From contig JAEZCO010000080.1 in assembly GCA_023433505.1 (NCBI GenBank), positions 1 to 30,973 of the forward strand: a stretch of 30,973 bases of DNA, written 5' to 3'. Position numbers and translations under genes: made by a program. Below, piece by piece: positions 16,104 to 23,818 of this stretch. Within the stretch, counting starts at the first letter, position 1; each line of letters begins with the position of its first letter. Source of the DNA: Bacillota bacterium. GTDB taxonomy: Bacteria; Bacillota; Clostridia; Acetivibrionales; DTU013. The notes under the pieces are model-generated. The model was not told the DNA's origin, did no database searches, and was given only the letters and a program-made list of their open reading frames with translations.

Positions 16104-16141
16104 AATGCTTGTATAATTCATACGGATTAGTGAGGATAGGA

Positions 16142-17050
16142 TTGAAGAAAAAGAAAATTAGATTTGCCGAACCGGAAGAAAAAAGAATAGCCAGAATATT
16201 TACAGCCCCGGCAGTAATCATTGTGTTCCTGGTCCTGGCCGTTCCGATGCTGTTCTCATTTTTCATAAGCTTTACCAACTATTCGATGCTCAAAACCGAC
16301 AGGCTGATGTTTATCGGCCTGGGCAACTATATCGAATTGTTCCGTGACAGGGTTTTCATGGAAGCCTTGCAAAGAACGGCTTTATATATCACTCTGGCAA
16401 TAGGCTTTGAACTCCTGGCCGGTATGGGCATCGCATTGCTGATATCCCGCCGTGTCAAGCCCCAGGGAGCTTTACGTACCCTGCTTACGATCCCTATGAT
16501 GTTTGCTCCCGTGCAGGTGGGGTTTCTGTTTAAATGGATTTTTAACGACCAGACAGGACTGATCAATAATCTTGTCTACTCCCTGACAGGCATAGACAGG
16601 AACATTGCATGGCTTGTGGAGCCGGGTCTTGGCTTTCTTTCCATCTTCACTGCGGAAGTGTGGATGAGTACCCCTTTCATGGTATTGATATTGCTGGCGG
16701 GCCTGGTATCTCTTTCCAAAGAACCCTTTGAGGCTGCAAAAGTCGACGGAGCCAGCTCCTGGCAGCAGTTCCGGTTCGTCACCCTTCCGTTGATGGAACG
16801 TTATATCTATATATCCCTTGTGATCCGCTCCATGGACATAGCCAGGACTTATGACATCATCCGCATCATGACAGACGGAGGACCGGCCAACAGGACGGAA
16901 ATGATCTGGACTTATGTATACAGGCTGGGGATAACCTCGAACAAGTTTGCGATGGGAAGCGCCATGTCCTTTGTAACAGTAGCTTTAGCCTATGTGCTGG
17001 TCATCAGCTTGTTCAGATGTATAAACAGGACAGGAGGTGACAGAATATGA
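16142..17050 (+). CDS. sugar ABC transporter permease, MalF/UgpA type
   Basis: A 302-aa BPD_transp_1 permease. Six membrane segments are plausible, from AVIIVFLVLAVPMLFSFFIS onward. The cytoplasmic EAA loop reads PFEAAKVDGASSWQQFRFVT. The TTG at 16142 was chosen because GAGG lies 6 nt upstream and the protein then begins with a normal short basic N-terminus; the frame is open to a GTG at 16094, but that lies in an intergenic repeat with no ribosome site. The stop overlaps the ATG of the next permease by 4 nt, so the two form a coupled heterodimer. No ATPase gene follows, as is common for CUT1 systems that share an MsmX-like ATPase encoded elsewhere. Confidence 0.9.
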   Translation: MKKKKIRFAEPEEKRIARIFTAPAVIIVFLVLAVPMLFSFFISFTNYSMLKTDRLMFIGLGNYIELFRDRVFMEALQRTALYITLAIGFELLAGMGIALLISRRVKPQGALRTLLTIPMMFAPVQVGFLFKWIFNDQTGLINNLVYSLTGIDRNIAWLVEPGLGFLSIFTAEVWMSTPFMVLILLAGLVSLSKEPFEAAKVDGASSWQQFRFVTLPLMERYIYISLVIRSMDIARTYDIIRIMTDGGPANRTEMIWTYVYRLGITSNKFAMGSAMSFVTVALAYVLVISLFRCINRTGGDRI

Positions 17051-17901
17051 GGCCCGTGAAGACTAAAACCAAAAAAATAGCCGCAGATATCCTGCTGTAC
17101 ATTATAATAACCCTTTTCCTCCTCCCCGCTGTCTGGGTAATACTGACAGCCTTGAGGCCGGATACGGAAATCACCTTCAGTCCCCCTATCTGGATTCCCC
17201 ACCGTTTGAGTCTGGACAAAATCGCAATATTGTTCGGCGCTTCCCACCAGGAGTCCTCTGTTCCCTTTAACAACTATTTGCTGAACTCTGTCATAACGGC
17301 AGTGACAGGCTCAACTGCCGCAATTGCCGTAGGCACCCTTGCCGGCTATGCCTTTGCCCGTTTCAACCAAAAGGGTCTGAAGCAAATCTTTTTAGGCTTG
17401 ATGCTGATCAGGGCCATCCCCGGAATCGCCCTTGGCCTTCCTTTGTTTGCCATCTTCGCCAAACTTAAAATACTGGACAATGTCTTCAGCCTTGCCCTTG
17501 TGTATGCGGCTCTGGGTATTCCCTTTATTGCCTGGCTCATGTCGGGATATTTTAAGGATATCCCGGAGGAGCTGGACCACGCTGCACAGATCGACGGCTG
17601 CAGCCGTATGAAAACCCTGCTGTACATCGATATGCCCCTGGCATGGCCCGGTATGGCTGCCGGCTGGACCTTCATATTTCTTGCCTGCTGGAATGAATTC
17701 CAGATTGCCAGCATTCTTACAAGAACCACCGCATCCAAAACCTTCCCGGTAGGCTTATTTGATTTTACCACCGAGTATACGGTAGACTGGAGCGGCATGG
17801 CCGCAATGTCTCTGGTTATGCTGGTTCCTGCCGTCGCTTTTGTACTGCTGACCCGGCGGAATCTGATTATGGGCCTTACCCTGGGCTCTATCAAGGATTA
17901 A
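17047..17901 (+). CDS. sugar ABC transporter permease, MalG/UgpE type
   Basis: A 284-aa BPD_transp_1 permease, partner of the preceding one. It opens with basic residues and IAADILLYIIITLFLLPAVW, contains the characteristic NNYLLNSVITAVTGS, LGIPFIAWLMSGYFKDIP and an EAA loop EELDHAAQIDGCSRMKTLLY, and ends with GLTLGSIKD. The start overlaps the upstream stop (ATGA), and GGAGG lies 5 nt upstream of it. It is the last gene of the plus-strand sensor-transporter operon. A palindromic repeat begins 1 nt after its stop codon and may cap the transcript. Confidence 0.92.
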   Translation: MRPVKTKTKKIAADILLYIIITLFLLPAVWVILTALRPDTEITFSPPIWIPHRLSLDKIAILFGASHQESSVPFNNYLLNSVITAVTGSTAAIAVGTLAGYAFARFNQKGLKQIFLGLMLIRAIPGIALGLPLFAIFAKLKILDNVFSLALVYAALGIPFIAWLMSGYFKDIPEELDHAAQIDGCSRMKTLLYIDMPLAWPGMAAGWTFIFLACWNEFQIASILTRTTASKTFPVGLFDFTTEYTVDWSGMAAMSLVMLVPAVAFVLLTRRNLIMGLTLGSIKD

Positions 17902-17902
17902 A

Positions 17903-17969
17903 TGTAGCGGCGATCATTGATCGCCATTTAAAAGCCTTCCAGAGCGGTCGGCCAATGGTCGCCCCTACA
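17903..17969. repeat. palindromic intergenic repeat with TGTAG ends
   Basis: Two arms, TGTAGCGGCGATCATTGATC (from 17903) and its inverted partner ending GCCCCTACA (17969), match at about 18 of 24 positions. Inside the left arm GGCGATC-ATT-GATCGCC is a perfect hairpin (17909-17925). Elements of the TGTAGGGGCGA type are frequent in Firmicute intergenic DNA. It lies directly after the last CUT1 gene, with no T-run. Confidence 0.7.
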
Positions 17970-18080
17970 CGTACCAATGGCATAATCCTGTAGCATAGTT
18001 GCAGCCAATTGCCGGCTGGTATATAATAATACCAATTTTTAATGCAAACATTTTAAACAGCAGCTTTGAGAGGTAGCACA

Positions 18081-20468
18081 TTGAGAGAGTCCAAGGTTAC
18101 AATCCGGATATCGGTACAGAATCTGATAGATTATTCGCTTCAATCGGGGGATCTAGGCTCCGGCTTTGTTTCTGCCTCCAGGGCAGTTGAAGGCACCAGG
18201 GGCCACCAGACAGTCCGGAAAGCACTCATGGCGACTCTCCCGGAAGATACATCCTATCGTCCAGAGGTTCCCACAACCTTTATCAAAGAAGGCAAACACA
18301 CCCTGCTCGAGGTGTCGGGCCGGATCGACGGAGTCATGGAAAGTCCGTCCGGTACGACCATCCACGAAATCAAAACGACACTGCTTCACCCGGATTATAT
18401 AGAAAAGGATTACAACCCCCATCATTGGTCTCAGGCAAAATGCTATGCCTATATGTACTCCTTGCGGTATAAACTGGATCGGATCGCAATAAAGCTCACG
18501 TATTACTGCCTTGAAAATAAAATGGAAAAATCCTTTACGGAGGAATTTGATTATTTTCAGCTTGAAGAATTTTATCTTCCTCTGGTGGAAGGCTTTCTGA
18601 ATTGGCAGGATATTTTATGCGAATGGCAGGACTTGCGGAACAGTTCAATCGATCACCTGGATTTCCCCTATCCTTTTTATAGAAAAGAGCAAGAGAAATT
18701 TATGGATACGGTAAGCAGTTGCATAACGGCAGGCAATATATTGTTTGCTCAAGCGCCCACAGGTACCGGCAAGACCATTGCAACTCTGTTTCCGGCAGTT
18801 AAGGCCCTTGGCGACGGGGATGTTTCAAAAATTTTTTATCTGACTGCCAAAACGACTACCCGGGCAATCGCACAAAAAGCCCTCGAGGATATGCGGACAA
18901 AAGGCCTTAAATTGAAATCCGTTACAATAACCGCCAAGGAAAAAGCCTGTATAAACAGCATCTTCAGCTGTGATCCGGCTTCGTGCAGGTATGCTGCCAA
19001 CTATTACGGCAAAGTAAAAAATGCGGTCGGCGATGCATTCGGCCATGACTGTCTGGATAGGGAGCTAATTGAAAATATTGCCGCCAAACATGGCCTTTGT
19101 CCCTTTGAACTGTCATTGGACCTATCCCTTTGGTGCGATGTGATAATATGTGATTACAATTATCTTTTTGATCCTGAGGTGTATCTTAAACGATTTTTCT
19201 TGAACCAAAACGAAGCCTATTGCTTTCTTATCGACGAAGCTCACAATCTTGTAGACCGGGCCCGCGACATGTACTCTGCGGAAATAAGCAAAAGGTCGAT
19301 GCTCGAACTGAAACGTATGGCTAAGGCCGAAATACCTGATTTATATGCATTTATCGATGAACTATATAAGCTGGTCCTTCAAATTTCCAAAGAGCTTGGC
19401 GACGGAAATGAAGAACCCGGCAGCTCCCAATTTCAAGTCAGGAAAGAACCCCCTCAAGAATTGGGAAAAGTTGCAGCACGATTGACTTCATATGTTGACA
19501 CACTCTTCGCCAAAGGGTTTCCTGCTATTTTGGGGGAAGAATTTCTTGATACCTACTTTAATTTGCTGAGCTTTATAAAAATACTGGAATTATATGATGA
19601 TCACTACCTCACTTATTATGAGAAAACCCCAAGAGACTTGAAAATAAAGCTATTTTGCATCGACCCCTCCAGGCTCCTTCATAAAGCCATGAACAAAGGT
19701 AAAGCCTCCATTTTGTTTTCAGCCACCTTATCCCCCATTGAATACTTCATGAGGATGCTTGGAGGTGATGAAATCTCCGCTTCCATGGTGCTCTCTTCCC
19801 CATTCCTCAAAGAAAACCTCTGCGTTTTCGTTGACGACGCCGTTACTACAAAATACAAACAACGGCATTTAAGCTATGACTATATCGCAGAAAGTATTTT
19901 ATCGGCGGTAAGCTGCAAGACAGGAAATTACATGGTATTCTTCCCCTCTTTTGAGTACCTGCGCGAAGTTTATTTCAGGTTTCAGGGCATTCAGACGGGA
20001 ATCAGGACGCTTTACCAGACGCCGGGCATGTCTGAAGCCGCCAGGCAGGAATTTCTTGATGCCTTTGAGTTCTCCGGAGGGTCAAGCCTTGTAGGCTTTA
20101 CTGTTTTGGGCGGAGTATTCGGCGAAGGCATAGACCTTGTGGGCGACCGTTTGTCGGGCGTTGTAATTGTAGGCGTCGGCCTGCCGTTAATCAGCAGTGA
20201 AAGAAATATCATCCGGCAATATTTCGACGAGCAGTCCTACAGCGGGTTTGAATATGCCTATCTGTACCCGGGAATGAACAGAGTTCTTCAGGCCGCAGGC
20301 CGGGTCATCCGCTCCGAAACAGACAGAGGTGTCATCGTCCTGCTGGATGAACGATATGCAAATTCTGCTTATCTGGACCTGTTTCCTTCCGAATGGTTTC
20401 CCGTACTTCGGGCAAGCGATGGCTGTCAACTGCCGGAAGTGCTTCAGGATTTCTGGGATGAAGGCTGA
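18081..20468 (+). CDS. Rad3/XPD-family DNA helicase with N-terminal PD-(D/E)XK nuclease domain
   Basis: A 795-aa protein combining a Cas4/RecB-like nuclease and an iron-sulfur superfamily 2 helicase related to DinG/Rad3. The N-terminal part shows GRIDG (D83), HEIK (E96, K98) and QAKCYAYMY (Q118), the order expected of a PD-(D/E)XK site. The helicase part has Walker A QAPTGTGKT (K231), four cysteines between Walker A and the DEAH box (KACI, FSCD, SCRY, GLCPF) that can hold an Fe-S cluster, the box IDEAHN (D385), FSATLSPIEYF, and a C-terminal GEGIDLVGDRL with the final QAAGRVIRS. The TTG at 18081 was chosen, with GAGAGG 7 nt upstream; an earlier in-frame TTG at 18066 is less likely. It ends where the convergent HAD gene ends. 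Likely role: DNA repair or processing of odd DNA structures. Confidence 0.88.
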   Translation: MRESKVTIRISVQNLIDYSLQSGDLGSGFVSASRAVEGTRGHQTVRKALMATLPEDTSYRPEVPTTFIKEGKHTLLEVSGRIDGVMESPSGTTIHEIKTTLLHPDYIEKDYNPHHWSQAKCYAYMYSLRYKLDRIAIKLTYYCLENKMEKSFTEEFDYFQLEEFYLPLVEGFLNWQDILCEWQDLRNSSIDHLDFPYPFYRKEQEKFMDTVSSCITAGNILFAQAPTGTGKTIATLFPAVKALGDGDVSKIFYLTAKTTTRAIAQKALEDMRTKGLKLKSVTITAKEKACINSIFSCDPASCRYAANYYGKVKNAVGDAFGHDCLDRELIENIAAKHGLCPFELSLDLSLWCDVIICDYNYLFDPEVYLKRFFLNQNEAYCFLIDEAHNLVDRARDMYSAEISKRSMLELKRMAKAEIPDLYAFIDELYKLVLQISKELGDGNEEPGSSQFQVRKEPPQELGKVAARLTSYVDTLFAKGFPAILGEEFLDTYFNLLSFIKILELYDDHYLTYYEKTPRDLKIKLFCIDPSRLLHKAMNKGKASILFSATLSPIEYFMRMLGGDEISASMVLSSPFLKENLCVFVDDAVTTKYKQRHLSYDYIAESILSAVSCKTGNYMVFFPSFEYLREVYFRFQGIQTGIRTLYQTPGMSEAARQEFLDAFEFSGGSSLVGFTVLGGVFGEGIDLVGDRLSGVVIVGVGLPLISSERNIIRQYFDEQSYSGFEYAYLYPGMNRVLQAAGRVIRSETDRGVIVLLDERYANSAYLDLFPSEWFPVLRASDGCQLPEVLQDFWDEG

Positions 20469-21170
20469 CTATAACAGGCACAAAAGCTCATTGAACCCGG
20501 AAATCCTGCACTCAACTTCAGTATGCCTGCAGTACCTGTCAAGAAATATAGTCTTCATACCCAATCCAGCCGGTGTAATTAGGTCATTTACATAATCATC
20601 GCCAACAAATACAACTGCTTCGGCACTTGCACCCAAGCTGTCCAGCGCCGCCTTATAGATGACGGGATGCGGTTTTCTCCACCCCTCCCTGATTGATGTC
20701 ACAACCGGATCAAAATATGGATACACGCCATTTATCTGAAGCAATTCCTCTATTCCATCCCTGACCATAAAGTTCGATACGATTCCCAGACGGTACTTTT
20801 CTGCCAGCTTCGGAAGCACAGCAGCGACATCCTCTTTCACATAGCATGTTGCCTTATAATTTTCCCAATAATTGCTGCTCAGCCTTTCGGTGACATTCTC
20901 CAGCCGTGCTGCCGGCAAGTCCGGAAAGCTAAGCCTGACCAGGTGCAAAAAACGTTCAGACATCTCATACTCCTGATTTTCATGAAGTCTGGCCGATAGA
21001 TCGCTCCGGGCAAGCAAATAGTATCTGAAAAACTCGTCAAAGTCTTCCCACAGTTCTTCAACACCCGAACCCTTATACCCCCAGGAGGCATAATCCCGCA
21101 GGTCTGGTAACTGCCACAGGTCGACAATCGTCTCCATGCAGTCAAATAAAATGTATTTTATGTTTTCCAT
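20469..21170 (-). CDS. HAD-superfamily hydrolase with atypical motif I
   Basis: A 233-aa haloacid dehalogenase-like protein. Motif I reads LFDCMET: the nucleophile D10 is present but the second aspartate of DxD, the general acid in phosphatases, is M12. Motif II is GIVSNF, motif III the lysine of REGWRKPHP, and motif IV VFVGDDYVNDLITPAGLG. An alpha-helical cap lies between motif I and about residue 105. The motif I change is also known in dehalogenase-type HADs (DxYGT), so it need not be inactive but may not be a normal phosphatase. The start follows GGTGAGGAT. It has its own promoter at 21232-21260 and ends back to back with the helicase gene, with no spacer between stop codons. Confidence 0.88.
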   Translation of the reverse strand: MENIKYILFDCMETIVDLWQLPDLRDYASWGYKGSGVEELWEDFDEFFRYYLLARSDLSARLHENQEYEMSERFLHLVRLSFPDLPAARLENVTERLSSNYWENYKATCYVKEDVAAVLPKLAEKYRLGIVSNFMVRDGIEELLQINGVYPYFDPVVTSIREGWRKPHPVIYKAALDSLGASAEAVVFVGDDYVNDLITPAGLGMKTIFLDRYCRHTEVECRISGFNELLCLL

Positions 21171-21210
21171 ATCCTCACCTTTACCGCCTGTACGGTATTT
21201 TTACAAGGTA

Positions 21211-21239
21211 TTGTCCACAGCTTTTGAGTGTATTATAAT
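21211..21239 (+). promoter_or_regulatory. sigma-A-like promoter of the 66-aa gene
   Basis: TTGTCC (21211-21216), a 17-nt spacer and a perfect TATAAT (21234-21239). The start site would be near 21246, about 73 nt before the TTG start at 21319. The -10 overlaps that of the opposing promoter. Confidence 0.6.
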
Positions 21240-21260
21240 GTATCATGTTCGGCAAATCAA
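21232..21260 (-). promoter_or_regulatory. sigma-A-like promoter of the HAD gene
   Basis: On the minus strand TTGATT (21260-21255), a 17-nt spacer and a perfect TATAAT (21237-21232). The start site would be about 55 nt before the HAD gene start. It shares the palindromic ATTATAAT with the plus-strand promoter. Confidence 0.55.
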
Positions 21261-21318
21261 CGATAATAATGATATACTACTGTAAATATCAGCAGAAAGC
21301 TGCCGGGGAGGTTTCATT

Positions 21319-21519
21319 TTGGGAACGGTAAAGGATTTTAAAAACATTACCAACTGGGAAGAATTATTTGACATGACCAATGAATATCTTACTTTTCTTG
21401 TGGAGCAGGACAAGGTGTCCCATGACATGATTATCAACACCACCTACGCCATATTGAAAAATGCAGGCTATAATTATACTCTGGATGACGTTGAAAAGGA
21501 ATACTATAACTGTTATTAA
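21319..21519 (+). CDS. 66-aa hypothetical protein
   Basis: I do not recognise this small acidic protein. It starts at TTG with GGGGAGG (21305-21311) 7 nt upstream, and a good promoter precedes it, so it is likely real. The sequence suggests a mostly helical, soluble protein: DFKNITNWEELFDMTNEYLT, VEQDKVSHDMIINTTYAILK and a C-terminal TLDDVEKEYYNCY. There is no signal peptide or membrane segment. It stands between the divergent HAD gene and the MFS exporter. Its stop codon lies at the very edge of the second ~105-nt structured repeat (21516-21620). Function cannot be inferred. Confidence 0.65.
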   Translation: MGTVKDFKNITNWEELFDMTNEYLTFLVEQDKVSHDMIINTTYAILKNAGYNYTLDDVEKEYYNCY

Positions 21520-21620
21520 GTATTGGTGCAAATATAACTTCCGGCATAGATTCCTGGAAATGCAGTCCTGGAGCGCCGGCATTTCCAGAAAAACGGGAAG
21601 TAATATTTGCAGTACGCTTA
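21516..21620 (-). repeat. ~105-nt structured dispersed element, copy 2
   Basis: The reverse complement aligns without gaps to 2516-2620 (about 83% identity). Inner stem CTGGAAATGC/GCATTTCCAG is perfect here; the other copy differs by paired changes that keep base pairing. The outer stem pairs TGCAAATAT with ATATTTGCA. It begins within the stop codon of the 66-aa gene and precedes the MFS exporter gene. As in copy 1, it directly follows the 3' end of a coding region. Confidence 0.75.
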
Positions 21621-21626
21621 AGTCAA

Positions 21627-21655
21627 TTGCCTGTATCTGCTTTTGTGAATAGTAT
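21627..21655 (+). promoter_or_regulatory. weak candidate promoter of the MFS gene
   Basis: TTGCCT (21627-21632), a 17-nt spacer and TAGTAT (21650-21655). Both boxes match 4 of 6. It lies just after the structured repeat and about 50 nt before the proposed start of the exporter. Confidence 0.3.
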
Positions 21656-21703
21656 CTGATAACTGCATTTAATAAATTGATTCTACGGGGGCTGAAGATT
21701 AAC

Positions 21704-22945
21704 TTGGATAATAACTCGAACGTATATAACCCAAAAAAGCAAAAATACCTGGGAGACAGAGGCCTGGTGGTGCTGATAGCATTCCTGAGCGCTTTCATTC
21801 CCCTGTCTACCGATCTTTACCTGCCTGCATTGCCCGGCATGACTGAAAACCTGAATTCCAGTGCTTCTCTCATCAATCTGACATTGATCCTCTTTTTTGT
21901 CTTTTATGCAGTGGGAACGCTGTTTTGGGGACCCTTAAGCGATAAGTACGGCAGGAAGAAAATATTGCTGATAGGATTGACGCTGTACACTATAGCAAGC
22001 ATTTTCTGCGCTTTTGCAGGCAGCGTATATGTACTCATTATCTTCCGTATTTTGCAGGCTATCGGCAGCGGTGCTGTAACTGCAGTAGGTACGGCAATCG
22101 TAAAGGATGTCTATGACGGCAGAAAACGCGAATCAATCCTGGCTGTCGTCCAATCCATGGTAATGATCGCCCCCATTGTTGCGCCGGTAATCGGAGCATT
22201 GATCCTGAAGTTTCTTTCCTGGCGCGGCGTATTTGTGACTTTGTCGATTTTGGGACTCATTGCGTCGCTGGGTGGCATTGCATTGGTAGAAACCCTTGAG
22301 GAACGGCATACGGGAAGCCTCCTTCAGTCCATGGGAAGCCTGGTGGTAGTGGCTAAAAATCCCGGTTTTTCAAGCCTTCTTGCAACGTTTTCACTGAACT
22401 CAATTCCGTTTATGGCTTTTATAACGGCATCCTCCTATATTTACGTCAGTGACTTCGGATTAAGCGAGCAGCAGTTCAGTTATTTCTTTGCATTCAATGC
22501 AATGTTTCTGCTAGTCGGACCGTTGTTATATTTAAAATTATCCAAATCCTTTGAACGAAACTCCATCATCATCGGATGCTTCTGTGCAACAACCCTCAGC
22601 GGGGTATTGATCTGTACTTTAGGCTTTATGAAGCCCTGGCTTTTTGCTTTGCTGCTGCTGCCCGCCACATTATCCGGCGGTATCATCCGTCCCCCAAGCG
22701 CCAACCTTATGCTGGAGCAGCAAAAAGAAAACATCGGCGCGGCTTCTTCACTCATGGGCTTTGTTTTTACATTTTTCGGATGCATCGGCATGATGATCAT
22801 TTCTTTCGATTGGCCAAGCAGAGTGATTGTCATAGGTCTCATGTACGTCATAACCGCGCTGGTCAGCTTGAAGCTTTGGTTTACATTCTCAAAAAAGCCG
22901 TTTGTCCAACAGATACAAGCTTCTGATAGTGCTCTGGAAAAATGA
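21704..22945 (+). CDS. MFS multidrug exporter, Bcr/CflA family
   Basis: A 413-aa major facilitator of the Bcr/CflA drug:proton antiporter group. It has about twelve membrane segments, starting LVVLIAFLSAFIPLSTDLYL; the conserved STDLYLPALPGM at the end of helix 1, the motif A loop GPLSDKYGRKKILL and a motif C-like APIVAPVIGALIL mark the family. The TTG at 21704 is preferred since GGGGG (21687-21691) is 12 nt upstream; the frame extends to a TTG at 21677 without a ribosome site. Substrate unknown. The loop residues and length are ordinary, so it looks functional. Confidence 0.88.
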   Translation: MDNNSNVYNPKKQKYLGDRGLVVLIAFLSAFIPLSTDLYLPALPGMTENLNSSASLINLTLILFFVFYAVGTLFWGPLSDKYGRKKILLIGLTLYTIASIFCAFAGSVYVLIIFRILQAIGSGAVTAVGTAIVKDVYDGRKRESILAVVQSMVMIAPIVAPVIGALILKFLSWRGVFVTLSILGLIASLGGIALVETLEERHTGSLLQSMGSLVVVAKNPGFSSLLATFSLNSIPFMAFITASSYIYVSDFGLSEQQFSYFFAFNAMFLLVGPLLYLKLSKSFERNSIIIGCFCATTLSGVLICTLGFMKPWLFALLLLPATLSGGIIRPPSANLMLEQQKENIGAASSLMGFVFTFFGCIGMMIISFDWPSRVIVIGLMYVITALVSLKLWFTFSKKPFVQQIQASDSALEK

Positions 22946-23063
22946 AGTTATTTGAGAAAATAGGTTTGAAAGCCAGAAAATACAATGAAAATGACCTATG
23001 CTACACAAATTACTTTATCCCTTTCAATTAACATAATGTAATGTCCCAATCTGTTTTTTAAAA

Positions 23064-23072
23064 CATATACTA
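23064..23072 (+). promoter_or_regulatory. possible sigma-K-type -10 before the collagen-like gene
   Basis: CATATACTA fits the CATANNNTA -10 element of late mother-cell sporulation promoters (sigma-K/sigma-E), about 50 nt before the start. I see no clear -35. The same bases also contain TATACT, so a vegetative -10 is possible. A short hairpin TCCTGCA-TT-TGCAGGA follows at 23083-23098. Confidence 0.3.
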
Positions 23073-23123
23073 TATAAGTAAATCCTGCATTTGCAGGAAT
23101 TTTCTACGGAAAGGGGCTTCATT

Positions 23124-23768
23124 ATGTCACTTTACGACCTTATAGTAAATGGAAATTTCGAAACCGGATCACTGATTCCATGGACAACTTATGATACGAT
23201 TATTACATCGCAATATAGCCATTCCGGCGTATTTTCAGCTCAGTTTCCCGCTGGCCCGTCATTTTCTTTTTTATATCAGTTCGTACCGGCTACCCCTGGA
23301 CAGAGACTCGAATTTCTCGTATCCTTAGGCAAAATTGGAGATGAACCCAGTCCACAGATAGATCTTATCATACTATACGCAGATAGCTTCCTTACCTATA
23401 TTGAACCAGGTCTTCTATTGATCCTTCCACAGGATTTCCTTCCTGAAGCAAATGAAAGAAATTGGATTGAAGTATATAAAACAACTGCTCCTGTCCCACC
23501 GGGGGCCACTCAGGCGTTAGTTTTCATCAGCAAACAATTCCAAAGCGGAACTGCAGGCATATGTATTGATGATATTTCTCTTTTGGAAGTTTTAGATGGT
23601 TCCGAAGCTATCGGCGCGACCGGGGCTACTGGCGAAACAGGTCCTACTGGGGCTACTGGCGCTGCGGGGGCCACGGGGGCGACGGGAACAGTTATAGTAG
23701 GAAAACAAACCGCCTTTAAACATAATATAAGCAGCATTGAACACAGGGTCAAAATCCCTGTGAGTTAA
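23124..23768 (+). CDS. NTTRR-F1 collagen-like protein, probably truncated
   Basis: A 214-aa protein with an N-terminal NTTRR-F1 type domain (residues 1-160), the head found before collagen-like repeats in Firmicute spore-surface proteins: LIVNGNFETGSLIPW, SQYSHSGVFSAQF, PATPGQRLEFLVSLGKIG, WIEVYKTTAPVPPGATQALV and CIDDISLLEV. Only about eight Gly-X-Y triplets follow (164-188), then a non-collagen tail VIVGKQTAFKHNISS... to the stop. Such proteins normally carry long repeats and a C-terminal domain, so this one looks cut short. ATG 23124 has AAAGGGG 7 nt upstream. The missing repeats may be those at 30423-30973. Likely an exosporium or outer spore layer protein. Confidence 0.8.
   Translation: MSLYDLIVNGNFETGSLIPWTTYDTIITSQYSHSGVFSAQFPAGPSFSFLYQFVPATPGQRLEFLVSLGKIGDEPSPQIDLIILYADSFLTYIEPGLLLILPQDFLPEANERNWIEVYKTTAPVPPGATQALVFISKQFQSGTAGICIDDISLLEVLDGSEAIGATGATGETGPTGATGAAGATGATGTVIVGKQTAFKHNISSIEHRVKIPVS
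23671..23686 (+). repeat. left copy of 16-nt direct repeat at the collagen break
   Basis: CCACGGGGGCGACGGG occurs here in the last Gly-X-Y codons and again at 30427-30442 in the headless collagen ORF, in the same reading frame. Joining the two copies would give one continuous collagen-like gene. The match could also come simply from shared Gly-Ala-Thr codons. Confidence 0.5.
23742..23762. other. hairpin at the end of the collagen-like gene
   Basis: CACAGGG and CCCTGTG form a perfect 7-bp stem with a 7-nt loop (TCAAAAT), overlapping the last codons. No T-run follows on either strand, so it is at best a weak terminator. Confidence 0.4.
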
Positions 23769-23818
23769 AACTAAGAGTGCTAAATTATCCGGCTTACAGC
23801 TCGTTTTATTCTGATGGA

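Noticed and set aside
16094..16141. Upstream GTG start for the first CUT1 permease
   Set aside because: It lies in a degenerate intergenic repeat with no ribosome site; TTG 16142 has GAGG at proper distance.
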